Positions 1-11,796 of a stretch of DNA of 64,000 nucleotides are shown here, piece by piece (positions within the stretch are counted from its first letter, which is position 1; each line of letters starts with the position of its first letter). Below the pieces are notes generated by a model. It searched no databases. It had not been told where the DNA came from and saw nothing but the letters and a program-made list of their open reading frames with translations. A program made the position numbers and the translations under genes. The DNA comes from Klebsormidium nitens (taxonomy: Eukaryota; Streptophyta; Klebsormidiophyceae; Klebsormidiales; Klebsormidiaceae), in NCBI GenBank assembly GCA_000708835.1, contig DF237033.1:159051-223050 (forward strand), given 5' to 3'.

Positions 1-210
1 AATCTCGAAGGGTCTGAAGTCACCGACTTTGATACGGAAAGATCTCAATTCACCAACTTACACAAAGGTTTCGCATTACCAGCTCCACAGTTTGCTAGGC
101 ACAATGCACATACGCTCACACACAAAGCGCACGTCACCACCCACGTGCGAACCACGCCTTGTCATCATTACCAACACATCATCATTGCTTACGTCACATC
201 CACTTTTCCC
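1..210. other. Flank downstream of SET gene
   Basis: This is the sequence beyond the stop codon of the minus-strand SET gene. I see no supported coding or RNA feature in it. It probably holds 3' UTR and the start of intergenic DNA. Confidence 0.4.
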
Positions 211-3200
211 CTACTCCTCGAGGTGGGGCAGCCCCGTCCCTTGCGGCGGCGCGATCCCGTCCCGCTTCCACATCTGATACACACTAGGCGCCCAATGGGA
301 CCCGTACTGTTCCCACATGGTTTTGTTCAAATAGTCGTCCTTCCGCAGGAGCTTGCGGCACCGCTTCGTCCCGCACAAGCATGGCATCACTTTGACGTCA
401 CTCAGGTACGTGATAGGGGACGAGTTGGCTGCCGTGCTATAGTCGAGGAGAATGAGGTCCCCGGGGTGTAGGTCGCGGCGCGCGAGCATGGTCCAGTCGT
501 TGGGGTGGAACCTGGGAGAGGAATGTTGAATGAATTTGGGCTAAGGTTTTTTGCAGGGAAAAACCAAAGATAGAAGGAAGAGGTAATTTGATGCTCGGAA
601 CGCACATTTAGGCTAAACCGGCCGGAAACCCAGAGATCCTGTTGGAGTCCGGGAGTTTTCTGGTGGCACGGAACTTGGAGAACCTCCCAAGTTCGGCTGG
701 AGATTGACCCATAGATCTTTCTTGTCGAGGAGGATAAGGTCCCAGGGTACAAGCCGCGGCGACCGACTACCGTACCAGCGTTTAATTTCGTCGGTCTGGG
801 TGCCAAATAATTAATTATGAATCGATCTGACATTTCGGCGGAGTATTTTATATTTTTCTGACATTTCGTAAAAGTAGCATTCCCCTGCTAAAACCAACCA
901 TTACCAGCCTTTACCACCCGTACAATCAATCCGACCTTTTCGTCATCGAAGAAAAACACTTTCCAAAATATTTGGCAGCCCAATTAACTATTTAATTGAA
1001 AACGAAATTAAACGCTGGTACGGTATGTATCAGTCGTTTGGAAAAACCTGATTTGGCACCCCTCGAGATGGAAACAAGAACGACAAAGAGATGAGGCGAA
1101 TCGCGGTAGTGATCTGAGAGCGCCGCATACTGAAATGCGCACGCCCAAAACCCTTATGTTCCGACAATCGAGAAGAAAGAGCTATCCGTGAGAAAGAATT
1201 GTGAAGATCGACTCCGTTCGCTCAATTGATGACGCGAAGGCTGGGTTCAATCCGCTTCAACAACTACGCAAAAGCTGGGTTCAAGAGGTTTCCAATTAAA
1301 GTTTCCAGAACCACGACGACCTTAAAAACCAAATCCGAGGTATCAGGGCGAAAGGAGCTAAGGAGTGGGCGGTTGTTCCCTTGCTCATTAGATGACCGCG
1401 TTCGTAATGGTGGCTTACGAGGATTGTAGAGGCCCGTGAAGGCGCCTCGTTGCTGAGCGTCCGAACGCCCTGAACTTTGCGATCTAAACTTGTGAATGCA
1501 AAGTAAAGTACTGGAAGTGTTACAGAAAAAAGGCGCTCGAGATCCTGATGGCCGCTCTTACCAGATGGTTGGGTCGCAGCTGTATCGATGAACCCGGCTT
1601 GCATTTATACAAGCAACCGCAAACTAGAGTTGGCATCGTCAAAGGAATCGTCAACAGAACACCTTGCGGCAGTTCTTACCAGATGGTCGGGTCGCAGCTG
1701 TGGTTCATGAACGCCGCAAAGTCCTCTGGCACTCCGTCCTCACGGACCGTCGCCGCTTGAAACTCGTGGTCCGAGATCTGCAAAAAGGTGGCCTTTGGAT
1801 TTACTTTTCGAAGTCGAAAACGGGAGGGTCTTAACATCTTAAGGTTTGGGGTTTTCGAACTCGAAGCGCACTTCCCATTGAACTCGAGGTCCGAGATTTA
1901 AAGAGATTGGGGGTCTTTCACATTTGGGTTTGAAGACCTGAGGTGCATCCCTGCTTGGGATTTGTGCAAGACCCGGGCACACAGCACGTAAAAACCGAAT
2001 CAAAGAATTGATGGATGGAATCGCAAGATCCAAGATTTATGGTCTGGGTCGAAGGATCTGAAGCGCAGTGCCACCACCAGCAATTAGTGTTCCGAGATTT
2101 CAAAATAGAAAGCAAAGGAGGTCAGGCTTTTGCGAAGTTCGTGGTGAGGGACTTCGCCTGCGCCCCAGAAGCGGGTCTCTCTCACTTCGACCAGAAAGGT
2201 TTCCCCAGCTGATCATGGTTGACATTTGCAGGATGAGAATCCTACTAGGTCTCAAGGATCGTAGGCTTCATTAAGGTGTCTGTCTGTTTTGATCTGCATC
2301 GGTCATGCGTGTCAGTAACGCAAAGAAGGAAAGCTTATGTCGGATTTACGGCACGCCACTGAACCATTGAACGGGAGAAGGAGCGAACTATCACTTACAA
2401 GAGACAAAGAAGAAGTGGAGGTAGAGGAATCGAGCACTTGCCTGCACCGCCCAATGTAGAAACTCTTCCCGCTTCTCCAGGGGGAGCGCTTCCAGTTGAT
2501 CGACGGTCAGGATCGTTCCCTTGCGGTCCCGGAGATAGTGCCCGGTAAACACAATCTCCCCCTTGGGAATGAGAGCCTTCACAACCAGTTCCTTCTCCCC
2601 TGGGAACTGCGTACTCTCTTGGATCCAGACATCTGGGTTAAGGCCCTCGTAACCAGGGTCTCGGTCGTCATTCTGCAGGGTCAGTTAAGCAGGTGGTTAC
2701 TGGCATCGTAGAGCAAGACCCGCTACTTGATAACCTAGCTGATACCTCAGAGAGTCGTTTGTCATGACCAGACTTTTCCTCCAAGGTTGAGTCGCTGCCT
2801 TAGGTCTAGACACCTGGGTTAGCTATCTCGTAAGCTGGGTTCCGATCATCATTCTGCATTTGTCCCTTTCAACAGTTTGGGGGGGAAATGTGGTTCTGAG
2901 ATAAGGCCCTTGCAAACAAAGACTGGGCACTAAAGTGAGGCACCAAGAAGCGGGAAGTTTTAGCATAGGGACCAAGGCACATGACAACCGGCATATTGCA
3001 AGATGAGGGGAAAGGCAACGGCAATCTGGTGCGCCATGTTCTTAAGATGAGCAAGTGGAAGAGATGGACATAGAAGAAGCGCACACAGCAGGATGTACAA
3101 GTGCAAGATGGGATGGGGGGGGAAATTTCCAAAGTTCCATGGAGTTTTCTGTCCAGCAAGGTAAGAAATGGCCGCTGAAAGTGCCGAACGAGATAGCAGA

Positions 3201-3393
3201 CTTTAAAAAGCATGTAAGCGGGTGTTGCGGTGGTTGCAACTGGGTAACTTACCCTGGACCAATCGATGACATAGTCTGCAGCTGCAGGAGGAGAAGAGGC
3301 TGATGTCAGCGAGACCATGATGTCAGCAACATCATCTGGCATTGGGGGCACTGACATCAGCAAAAGCTGAAGTAACATCTGGGAAGGATTCAT
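211..3393 (-). CDS. Small SET-domain lysine methyltransferase, 4 exons
   Basis: Predicted SAM-dependent protein-lysine methyltransferase; the substrate is unknown. Exons on the minus strand are 3342(or 3357/3393)-3253, 2672-2442, 1777-1680 and 511-211, and all joins keep frame (about 239 residues from the ATG at 3342). The protein reads through KGEIVFTGHY, then the SET core NHSCDPTIW split at W by an intron, then ARRDLHPGDLILLDYST. A post-SET-like CLCGTKRCR and the tail DDYLNKTMWEQYGSHW follow, as in the compact family of SET proteins with little beyond the SET domain. Intron 2 starts with a GC donor (CAG|GCAAGT at 2441). Exon 1 (ADYVIDWSR end) and the choice of start are the weakest parts. 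All three introns contain decayed copies of adjoining exon edges. Confidence 0.87.
700..800 (-). repeat. Decayed copy of 5' part of SET exon 4
   Basis: The segment around 725-770 matches 438-480 inside exon 4 (shared GTCGAGGAG..AAGGTCCC..G and CGCGGCG blocks) with many substitutions. It lies in intron 3, on the 5' side of the exon it resembles. It is probably a relic of a tandem duplication across the acceptor. Confidence 0.7.
1545..1605 (-). repeat. Decayed copy of 3' part of SET exon 3 with donor
   Basis: The stretch shares CTTACCAGATGGT and GGGTCGCAGCTGT (plus-strand reading) with 1674-1702, the true 3' end and donor of exon 3. It lies just downstream in transcription. It is a pseudo-exon edge. 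Confidence 0.75.
1870..2105 (-). repeat. Two decayed copies of 5' edge of SET exon 3
   Basis: Segments at about 1876-1898 and 2086-2103 resemble the acceptor-side edge of exon 3 (1757-1780; shared GGTCCGAGAT and TTCCGAGAT). Both sit on the 5' side of the exon, within intron 2. Confidence 0.5.
2805..2865 (-). repeat. Decayed copy of 5' part of SET exon 2
   Basis: The reverse strand reads CTGCAGAATGATGATCGGAA, nearly the authentic acceptor and first codons of exon 2 at 2678-2660. The copy then diverges and has a stop where the true exon is open. It lies in intron 1. Confidence 0.75.
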
Positions 3394-4969
3394 CCTGTCG
3401 GGATTGTGGCGCAATGGAGTGGTCAGCTTGGCAAGAATCTGATAGACACTCGTTGTGGCAATCCAAGTGAGTGCAATTCTTACATGTTATCATGAGACAT
3501 AAGAGACTGGCTTTCCTCAAGGGCTACGTTAAAATCAGCATGATACCTAAGATCACATGGAATGGTCAGGGCTCTACAAAAGCACAGCAAAGTTGGTAAG
3601 AACCACACTTCTCTTGAGAAGCCTGGGTGAAGCATTGTATCAGAGCACAGCATAGAAACTTGCTCATTTCGGCGGATGGTTTTTCCGCTTTGCAAGGGTG
3701 GTGCGATGAAATGATTTCTTCATCTGAGCGCATTTCTTCGAGGCAATCTGTCAATTTGTCAGCGATTCTTACCCCCGTTTGTTGCCATATCTTTCTTGCC
3801 CTTAATGCAGCGTAGCTAAGGGGATCCGGACTTCTTCCTGCAGGCAAAAGGGAGCATTTCAAGGAAGATCTGTGAATGCTGACAGAGCAGGAGAGATATG
3901 AGGGACAGTCCGACTGCATATCTCCTGGAGACATGACCAGATGCTTAGGTCCCTGCGTGCGCATCAGCCGACCGGTGGCATTGGAGCAGAAACGCAAAAG
4001 GAACAAGAGAGTGACAGCTGGCAAACGACACTACAGCTGAACTCACTTTCCAATGAGTTGAACCGGAAACAAGAAAATGACAGCTGGCAAAAGCTCCCTT
4101 CGCTCAAGCCGGTCCCTTCCAAGTTGGAGGTTTTAGCAATTTGCAGTTGACCGTTGTGTTCCAATGGCATTGCATTGGCAAGTAAACGGCGGATAGTATA
4201 ACACAAATGCTCCACAAAGCAAAGACTTCAAGAATGCTCAAGCTTCATCGGAGCGTCTTGTTAAAGTTTCTGCAACAGCGCATGAGGTCTTTGCGCTGTG
4301 GATTATACAGGTGAGATATTTAGGCCAATGCTGGTTCCAAGAGTTGTATCAGTGAACCACCAAAGTCAAGTCTGGAAACAAAGAAACAATTTGATGACAG
4401 AGAGTCCTGGTCCCGGTCACATGAACTAAGCTCAAAGTTACAGATCTTTGTCTCAATTCATTATGAAATTCTCTTGCTGAAAGTGACAGGCAAAGTCCTT
4501 GACATTTTTTCAGGCTTTCCGTCTTTCTTCATATTCCATCAAATGCCTCCAAACCCCAGCTCACTTAGTATTTTGGCCATAATGTTTGGCAAACCTCACC
4601 ACCAAATGCAATGCTGACAATATGAGGGAAAACAACACGCCTTATTGGGCTGAAAAGCAGCCACGCTTGCACTCACCACTGTAAGCTGCCTCAAAGGGAC
4701 AGAAGGACCTCTTCGCACACCTTGCTTTGGCCGCGCTTCGCAGTTGGATGGAGCAACTCGGGTTGAGCAAGCCGTTCAATGGACAGAAGAAGTTCAGTAG
4801 AAGAGCAACGTAGTGCTTTCTGATTCAGAAAGAGAACGAAACAGATACGGTAGGTGCATTGGTAACTGTATTTTACTCCTGGTGGACCGTGGAACGCCAG
4901 CTGGAGCTGGAGCCTGAATTGGACGTGCAAGAAGAACCAGTGAACATTGCCCGGGTTTGCCGGTCTCCA

Positions 4970-5160
4970 AGTACCTACTACCGTTACTACCGTATCTTGC
5001 TGGCAGTGTCAGAGTACAGTACCATATGCTGCAGATTCCAGCTGTGAAGCCAGCTACGGACTAGGTACCGGATACCTAGGTACGGTAGTACCGGTAGTAC
5101 GGTGTACCTACTACAGTACTGGTCACTACTACCTACCTAGTAGGTAGTACAGCGGTGTAT
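4970..5160. repeat. Cryptically simple GTAC/TACC palindromic patch
   Basis: Dense runs of GTAC, GGTACC, TAGTAC, CCTACTA and CCTAGG give many overlapping short inverted repeats, for example ACTACCTACCTAGTAGGTAG at about 5127-5146. It is low complexity and non-coding. It could fold into hairpins. Confidence 0.65.
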
Positions 5161-5367
5161 GTTCAGTAGTATTGCTGTACGGTTCCATTTCACGGACGGC
5201 CATGCTTCCGACAATTACCGTTACTGTGTTAGCATAGCGTATGGGTCGGGGTACTTAGGGACCTCACTTAATGACACCTACTTGCTTATACCAGCCCGGT
5301 ACCTACCAGGTATCAAACTCGAGACAAATAAGACAAAATAAGCCGAGAGAATACAAGGTAGCCGTTC

Positions 5368-5462
5368 CGGGACGGGTAGGGTTAATCTGGTGGTTAGGGT
5401 GCGTAGACGGGGAGAGTAGGTTCAAGTTCTTTTTGGGTTATGTTTTTAGTGTTCCCGGTGAT
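5368..5462 (+). mobile_element. TTAGGG-rich element core, degenerate
   Basis: The segment contains GGGACGGGTAGGGTTAAT, GGTTAGGGTGCG and GTTTTTAGTGTT in the same order as the better preserved elements at 61.2 and 63.3 kb. Possible degenerate inverted arms are AATAAGCCGAGAGAATA on the left and the complement of TTATTCTTCGCTTATAA on the right. Confidence 0.5.
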
Positions 5463-6945
5463 CGGGATATAACATCTTATTCTTCGCTTATAAATTATCT
5501 CGCTTAATTCTTAGCCACCCTGCTACCACGGTCCGCAATGCGCATGACAAAATGTTATTACTACCTAATTAGGCTGCAGGCACGTCCCAGAAAAGTATGC
5601 CTGTTGCCCGGTCGTACCGATGTTCTGATGCCCTGGCCCTGGGGCCCTTCAATAGGTAGGTGACAAGGTGAATTTGAAGCGTACTGAGCATGATGTTGGA
5701 TATTGACAAGCTGAGTCATCCATCATGCTTATTGTCAACTTGTCAAATCATAACTTAAGGTTACGGTGCCGTGCACTCTTGAATCTTGAGACTAACCACG
5801 CGTCCTTTTTCCACGACGAGTAGATCGGCCGCCACAAGCGGCCACCCCGCGGCCACCATTGTGGCGATATGCGCCACATCAATGCATAAAAAGTCACCAA
5901 ACACCTTGCTTTGTGATCAAAAATTCTTACCAGCCGACCGTCGCGATCGGGCGGCACCTTTTGCCTTGCGACTTGCAATAGCCACACATGCGGTGAAGCC
6001 GATATATGCATTGTCGTTGAGCTGGGCAATCCAACGGGGTACAATCCGCTCACTGATTTTCAAGGTTACCAATTGATGCTAAGCCATTTAGTACGTCATG
6101 CAAGAGTCTTCGTGGGCCTTGCATGAAATCTAGCTTTTCGTGGCCCCAGCAAGTTCCTAGCTTGACTGTGTCATAAAGTGACCGTACTTTGAGATTTGGC
6201 GAACCGTCGCGCTCACTGACGGAGGTATTGTCGACGTTCTTGTTGCAGATGTCAGTAGACTGAGTACGAATCGACGGCCATACGCCCACCCCGGCCCTAA
6301 TAACCCAAGTCGGAGCTCGCGGGCACCGACTGTATGACGTACTCGGAATCGATCGGTCACCATACATTTCTGAGCCGCCATGCTTGAGTGCTGGCGGCGT
6401 GGCGACCAGTGCCACATAGACGGTGTGACTTCCTATTTCTTTGCCTGAAAGTTGCATGAAAGAATGACTCGAGAAAAAGTTGCGGCCATTGAACAACATT
6501 TGTGGAAGGCTTGTTCATGACCCGGTAGGCTGGCCAAACCAAACCGTCAGGCTGTTGTCGTGGATTCTGATTAAACAGCAGAGTCAGACAATTGACCAAT
6601 GTGCAGTCTGTGGGTGACTACTTGTAATACCCTGCATTCGATAGAGCACTTTATTGCATGCTTCTCACACGTCTCGAGGTAAGATTCATTGAATCGGTAG
6701 ACGCCCTACGCCTTATGTATCTCTAGATGGGAGCCCACCGGTAACAAAAATCAAGCGCAGACCACGCAGAGCCTAGCCGAACTTAGATTCGAGTCAGCCA
6801 GCAATAAGCTGCTTGACATGTCTTAGGAAGATATCGTACCATATCATTCGACAGCCCATTGAGAATGCCATTAGCGAGACCGAAAACCCCTCAATTCTGA
6901 TATAGGAAAACATAGGACCACTGTTATTAACGACTGCGGCCGGTC

Positions 6946-9900
6946 CTACATGAACAGCAGAGGCCTTGATCTCACGGGTACCTTTCCACCTGATTTCAGT
7001 CGTCGAAGAGCCTCGCGTATGTGCGTGGGTCGGATCGGCCCGGTCTCGTTCCATTCGGTCATGACCTCCCTAGCTGCATAATAGAGAACGGGATAATCAG
7101 ACAATGCATAAGTCTTAATACCCTCTTCCCTATCTTGGAAAACGATGATGCATTGATGCACGGAACAGTTATTGATAGGGGCTCAACGTGGACCCCACTG
7201 ATCGTGCCACGTGTCTCGCCGTACTGAAGCTCATTAGATGATAAATTAAAACAGAAAGCACTGGCATACGGAAAACTCGAAAAAACGGGACCGGACAGTC
7301 TGCACGTCTCTTGCTTGGAAGTGATCATAGTTCGAAGGCTCAACTATAAATCCTTGATGGTGAAGCCTTTCCTTGAAAGTACTGAACAAAGTTCGTCGAA
7401 CAGAGTCAAGACGCGACAAAAGGCCAAGAACCGAGCACGGGAGAAAGATGAGGCAGTCATATTATCATATCTTCGAACTGAGTGCAAATTGAGATTGCTC
7501 GAAAGACAAATGGTTCAGCCAAACCACCGTATTATCCAGTAAGTGCATCCAAAAGAATCTACGAGAAACATGGTTCAGATAGATCATCGTGTCTTCAAAG
7601 CGAGTGCACGCAGAAGAATCCTTAAGAAAGATGTTTCGCCAAGAGCACTGCAGACGGGCAAATGGGACCTTAATCGAAGACAGGGACCAAGTCTCAAATC
7701 AGGAACACAAAAATACGCACTATTCTTGACCAGATCATCAACCCGGATGACTAGAACAGTAAATCGCGAGTCTAAAAACCGTAAATCTAAGTAAGAAGAA
7801 AGTTCGAGGGTTTCCGCTCACCAGTTTCGACTAAGTCGCCGACAAACATTTTCGAGAGACCCCCCATGACGATACTCATTGGGATCGAGACGTTGCTCCC
7901 AGACACGCTCTGCATCAACTGCACAAAACGAACGGAATCAATTAAGGTGCAATCAACATCAAATCCAGATCAAACTGCAGGAAAGAATCTTACGGAAATC
8001 GGGGAAGACAAGCGAAGCTTATTTGAGAGATTGCAAAGCTTCAAGAATGCTGATCCGATACAGATCCGTCGCTGCTAGGTCACTCATATCCTCGCCTCCC
8101 ATCAAGGCCTATATATTGGGTTGGGTTTAGTCTAAGAACCGATAGCAGGTTCGAAGCCTAAGGCAAATGCGTTAATGGATCGACGGCTAAAGAAGGAGAG
8201 AAGACTTGCAAAGTCCAGATCAAATGATCACGAGAACGTCTGACAGGCGCCTTTCCGGAGATTGTTTCTGTCCTTTTTCTAGAAAAGGAGTCAGCATGGT
8301 TTCGGGAGATGTATGAAAGCAGTGACTACAAGCCAACAATGAGAGTCCCCCACTGCTTTGCTCAACCGTAACTCCACGGAAAGGACACATCGGAAAAAGC
8401 AGAAACGAAAAGGGAGAGCTAACCCGTTTTAGGTTCGGCCGCGACAGCCCTGATCGTCGAAAGCACTCATACCGCCGCATCTGCTCTTCAGTCATAGACG
8501 CGAAGATTTGCCTGCATAGAAAGAAAGTAACGGATCTTCCTGACGGTTGTAATCTTTGGAGGTATTTGCTGACGTCATGATTCTCAGGTATATGACCAAT
8601 ACCGCCGAATCTGCTCTTCAGTCATCGACGCAATTATCTGCCTGCATAAAGAGAAAGCTGTGGGTTCTTCTGACGGTGTATCTTCGAAGATATCTAATGA
8701 CGTCATGATCCGTCAGGTATCGTCATGATCGTCAGGTGTGTAACCACTTAAAGCACTAATACCAACGCATCTATTCCTCGGTCATTGACGCAAATATCTG
8801 CCTGCATAGAAAGAAAGTAGTGGATCCTTGTGACGGTGTATCTTTCGGAACCCGTATCTGCTGACGTCATGATTCCGTCAGGTGTATGACCATAAAAGCA
8901 CTCATACCGGCGCATCTGCTGTTCAGTTATTGACGCGCATATCTGCCTGAATGAAGAGAAAGTAGCAGAGCTTTCTGAAGGTGTTTGATTCAAACCATCT
9001 GCTGACGTCAGAGTTCGTCACGTATATGACCATTCGAAGCACTTGTAGAACTTGTAGCCTGCTCATGAGCCGTTGTTCCAATCATCTGCTGTTTACCTGC
9101 TCACACGGTATGTAACAAGCCTGAGCTGAAAAGCCTGTCGTCATCTGTCTATGGAAAGCCTTGTCAAGAACATCATAATCATAGTCAAGAGGAAGCCAAC
9201 TATGCTGACGTCATTGCTCCAAACTGTTGATCTCGCTGACATATTTCCTCTAAGAGCTGTGTTGTTCTGGCGACATCATCAGAAACTCAGCAACGACGAA
9301 GTCACTTGCTTGCGAGTGCAAAAACATACTTTCCAAAAGACAGGTGAGTAATGACGGCAATCAAGATTTTTGTGAAATCGATCTCATTACCCAAAACCAG
9401 GGCATCGATCGATTGCACAGCAGGGTTGGCGAACCTTTTTCACCCAAGGACTTCTGAAGAGCATACCAACCGACTTCCTAGGCGCATAGTCTCCCCTTTC
9501 CCTTTGACGGTGGTTGCATCGGTCAGTGGCTGCCCAGACCTAACGACCTTCCAATCTGAGCCTCACTTCAGAAGTACGACGCGGAATCATTATTGCCCTT
9601 CGCTTTAAAACGACCTTTGACTACAAGGCAGCATACATAGAACATCCCGGCTCGCAATCTCCAGGGGCTAAGGACCTTGGTAACACAATCATTCTCGACT
9701 GCGAAAAGAAGAGGCCATTTAAATGGAAAGGCCGTTCTACCTGGCAGAAACAACCCAAAATCCTAAATCAGCTACTCATGCGCTCCGCACCCAACCCACC
9801 CTAACCCCCAAGCTAACCCAACACATCGCCCGGGGTTGACCCTATCATTCATGCGGCTCTTCATACTTCATGAATGAATACTTTTATGACAGAAAAAATT

Positions 9901-11796
9901 TGAAGACTCACTGCATTCGCTCCGGGTCTTCCTTCTGGTACGTGTCCCGGCCAAACCCAAAGTCCGCCTCCTCTTCATCGTCCTCTGGGTCGTCGTCCGT
10001 TCGGAGGTTTGGGGCTTTACTGCCCAGCCTCGATGGCCCTGGAAAAGGCACCACACCGGCTTTCAGAGGGCGTCAGACCTCAAAGCGATGTCTTCTGGGT
10101 CAATTCCGTAAAGTTCTTTAGGTCTTCGACTATGTTCCATGGCAATGTGTTCGGATAATGGAACCAAAATTCTTAACAAATGCTACGACTATATTTATTT
10201 CCATCCTGGGATGACGAATCCCCGGTTGCACCTTTCTAACAAATTACTAGGGAGTGATTAGATCTGTAAACGCCTCAGAGCGAAGACGTTGATATTACTT
10301 ACTGCTGGCATCTGAATTCGAGGAAATCTCATTGAACGAACAATATCGCATCTTGAGATCTTGCCTCAGCAACCAATCTGCCCATTTTTGCGGATTCTGG
10401 TCGCGAAGGCTTTACGGGGCATGGGACGCCCTCAGTGAGAAATTCAGCAGGAACTGAGACACTTGTCAAGGCCGAAAGAGCGATCCGATGTTTTCCCCGG
10501 CGATATCACTTGTTTCTCGAGCACTGTAACCATGGAGGCGTGTGTATTCTCGCCCACTATCGAAGGCCTTGAGCGAGGCAAGGAGATGGTTCGATGAGAT
10601 TGCATAAGATTCATGCAGACTATCTTATGAGCATAATTGGGAGATTAAAATCTGTGCCTAGATGCTCTGGTAGGAAAAAGTTTGCCAGCTACGCTCTGAA
10701 GCATCAAGCACACACTCATCGAGTTTGGCGCAATATCAGAAATTCCCAAGGTTACCAACCAAATATTCAGCTCTCAAAGAAGCAGATTTTAGGATCTTAT
10801 CCCCCTTGTCGTTTGCATGCGGACTTCTCCAGAGTGTTAGAGAGTCTATGCCAGAAACAAAATACCCAAGCCCCCGCCCGAATTGTACACTTTTGAAAGC
10901 CCCTGCCAGCAACGAGCCGCCAGATTCAAACAGTCCCGCATCTGAGTCCAAAGTGCACAAGGGAGGCAGTTTGCCAACAAGCCAAGCAGACTACGTGCTT
11001 TCATTCGTTTTTGAAAGCGCAACACCAACAAAAGGATGGGCAAGAGCCAATGCAGGACGACCGATGGAACGTCCTCAACTCTGTCCAAAAGGCCCCACTC
11101 AAAAGCAAGGCTTCGCAACTTCACATGTTCTGTAGACGATGCAGTCGGCGGCTGCTTATTGTGAAACAAGACCCACCCAAATATTGCACCAAAGAGTGTT
11201 GCCTGATTCCACAGCTTGATTGAACGTTCACCCTACAACAGACTCTTGCGGCTATTTTGGCTCCTCTATTAACACCCTTGAATCAAGGACTTCTACAGGG
11301 ATTGAGTGGCCTTAAAGTGAAACTTTAAAATGGAGTGGGTGCGATCCTTTAGAACCCCAAGACTGTATAGAAAAAGCCCAGTCACTTCCACAGGAAGTTG
11401 GAAATCCACAATAAAAAGACCAAATCATTGCAAGCATGCTGACATTACGCAATGCACACCTGCGCTGCTCTTTTCCATTGGCCGACTTGCCCCACCGTCC
11501 CTGGTTCCATCCCCCTCACTCTCCCCCCCTTGCTTCGACTTCTTCCCGTCAGCAGCCCCCTTCCCTCCCCCTTTCCCTTTGGCACTCTTGACACCGCTCG
11601 CCTTCTCTCCAGCCGCAGCGCCTGGCTGAGCTGACGCGGCGTCAGCACCTCCCCAGACCACTTCCATCAATGACGAGGCAGGGACCTCGGAACTAGGCGC
11701 GGGAGCCGTTGCGGCCGGAGGTTTTGGTTTTCGAATGTACTTGCGCTTCTCTTTCTTCTGGCCGTCATCCGGTGAACCAGTCGCCTCCCGCTTCAT
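6946..11796 (-). CDS. TAF11: Transcription initiation factor TFIID subunit 11, complete, 5 exons
   Basis: Nuclear TFIID subunit that pairs with TAF13 through a histone fold during RNA polymerase II preinitiation-complex assembly. Exons on the minus strand are 11796-11460, 10038-9912, 8511-8424, 7918-7822 and 7073-6946. Phases agree throughout and give 258 residues. Exon 1 encodes a basic, AT-hook-like, low-complexity N-terminus (KRKYIRKPKP, then Ala/Lys/Gly-rich). Exon 2 is acidic (DDDPEDDEEEADFGFG). Exons 3-5 encode the TAF11 histone fold: MTEEQMRRYECFRRSGL, then SIPMSIVMGGLSKMFVGDLV, then GPIRPTHIREALRRLK. The ATG at 11796 is the first in frame after an upstream stop near 11890. The fold closely matches plant TAF11. 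Intron 2 carries an array of exon-3 edge copies. Confidence 0.95.
7460..7690. repeat. TAF11: Degenerate tandem repeat in TAF11 intron 4
   Basis: Three diverged units of roughly 80-100 bp share TCTTC(A/G)AA..GAGTGCA and ATGGTTCAG blocks. No match to a known exon of the gene was recognised. The repeat is non-coding. Confidence 0.5.
8588..9040 (-). repeat. TAF11: Array of decayed TAF11 exon-3 5' edges
   Basis: Copies at about 8590-8652, 8748-8812 and 8892-8958, plus a remnant near 9022, each resemble the acceptor and first codons of exon 3 (8460-8520, shared ATCTGCTCTTCAGTCAT and TCTGCCTGCATA blocks). The period is about 145-150 bp. Each unit also carries a TGACGTCA palindrome. All copies lie on the 5' side of the intact exon, inside intron 2. 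Confidence 0.88.
9781..9850 (-). mobile_element. TTAGGG-rich element core, reverse orientation
   Basis: The reverse complement contains GGGTTAGCTTGGGGGTTAGG and GGGTGCGGAGCG, the diagnostic core of the elements at 61.2 and 63.3 kb. Terminal inverted repeats are not clear here. It sits in TAF11 intron 2, just after exon 2. Confidence 0.6.

Larger units (their letters stand above)
3394..6945. other. Intergenic region between SET gene and TAF11
   Basis: No gene is supported here. The region should contain the SET promoter (just above 3.4 kb) and the TAF11 3' flank. Visible structure is a short direct repeat near 4.0-4.1 kb (GTGACAGCTGGCAAA and TGACAGCTGGCAAAA), a GTAC/TACC-rich palindromic patch at 4.97-5.16 kb and a TTAGGG-rich element core at 5.37-5.46 kb. 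A 149-codon minus ORF at 6050-6499 was not accepted. Confidence 0.5.

Noticed and set aside
402-833. 143-codon minus-strand ORF overlapping the SET gene
   Set aside because: Wrong frame relative to the SET exon and spans its intron; includes the decayed exon copy.
6050-6499. 149-codon minus-strand ORF with an ATG
   Set aside because: No recognisable motif, no splice or promoter context, and length is possible by chance in a window of this size. Left as intergenic.
8588-9040. Regularly spaced repeats that could suggest a CRISPR array
   Set aside because: Units are degenerate exon edges in a nuclear intron, with no conserved repeat/unique spacer structure and no cas genes.
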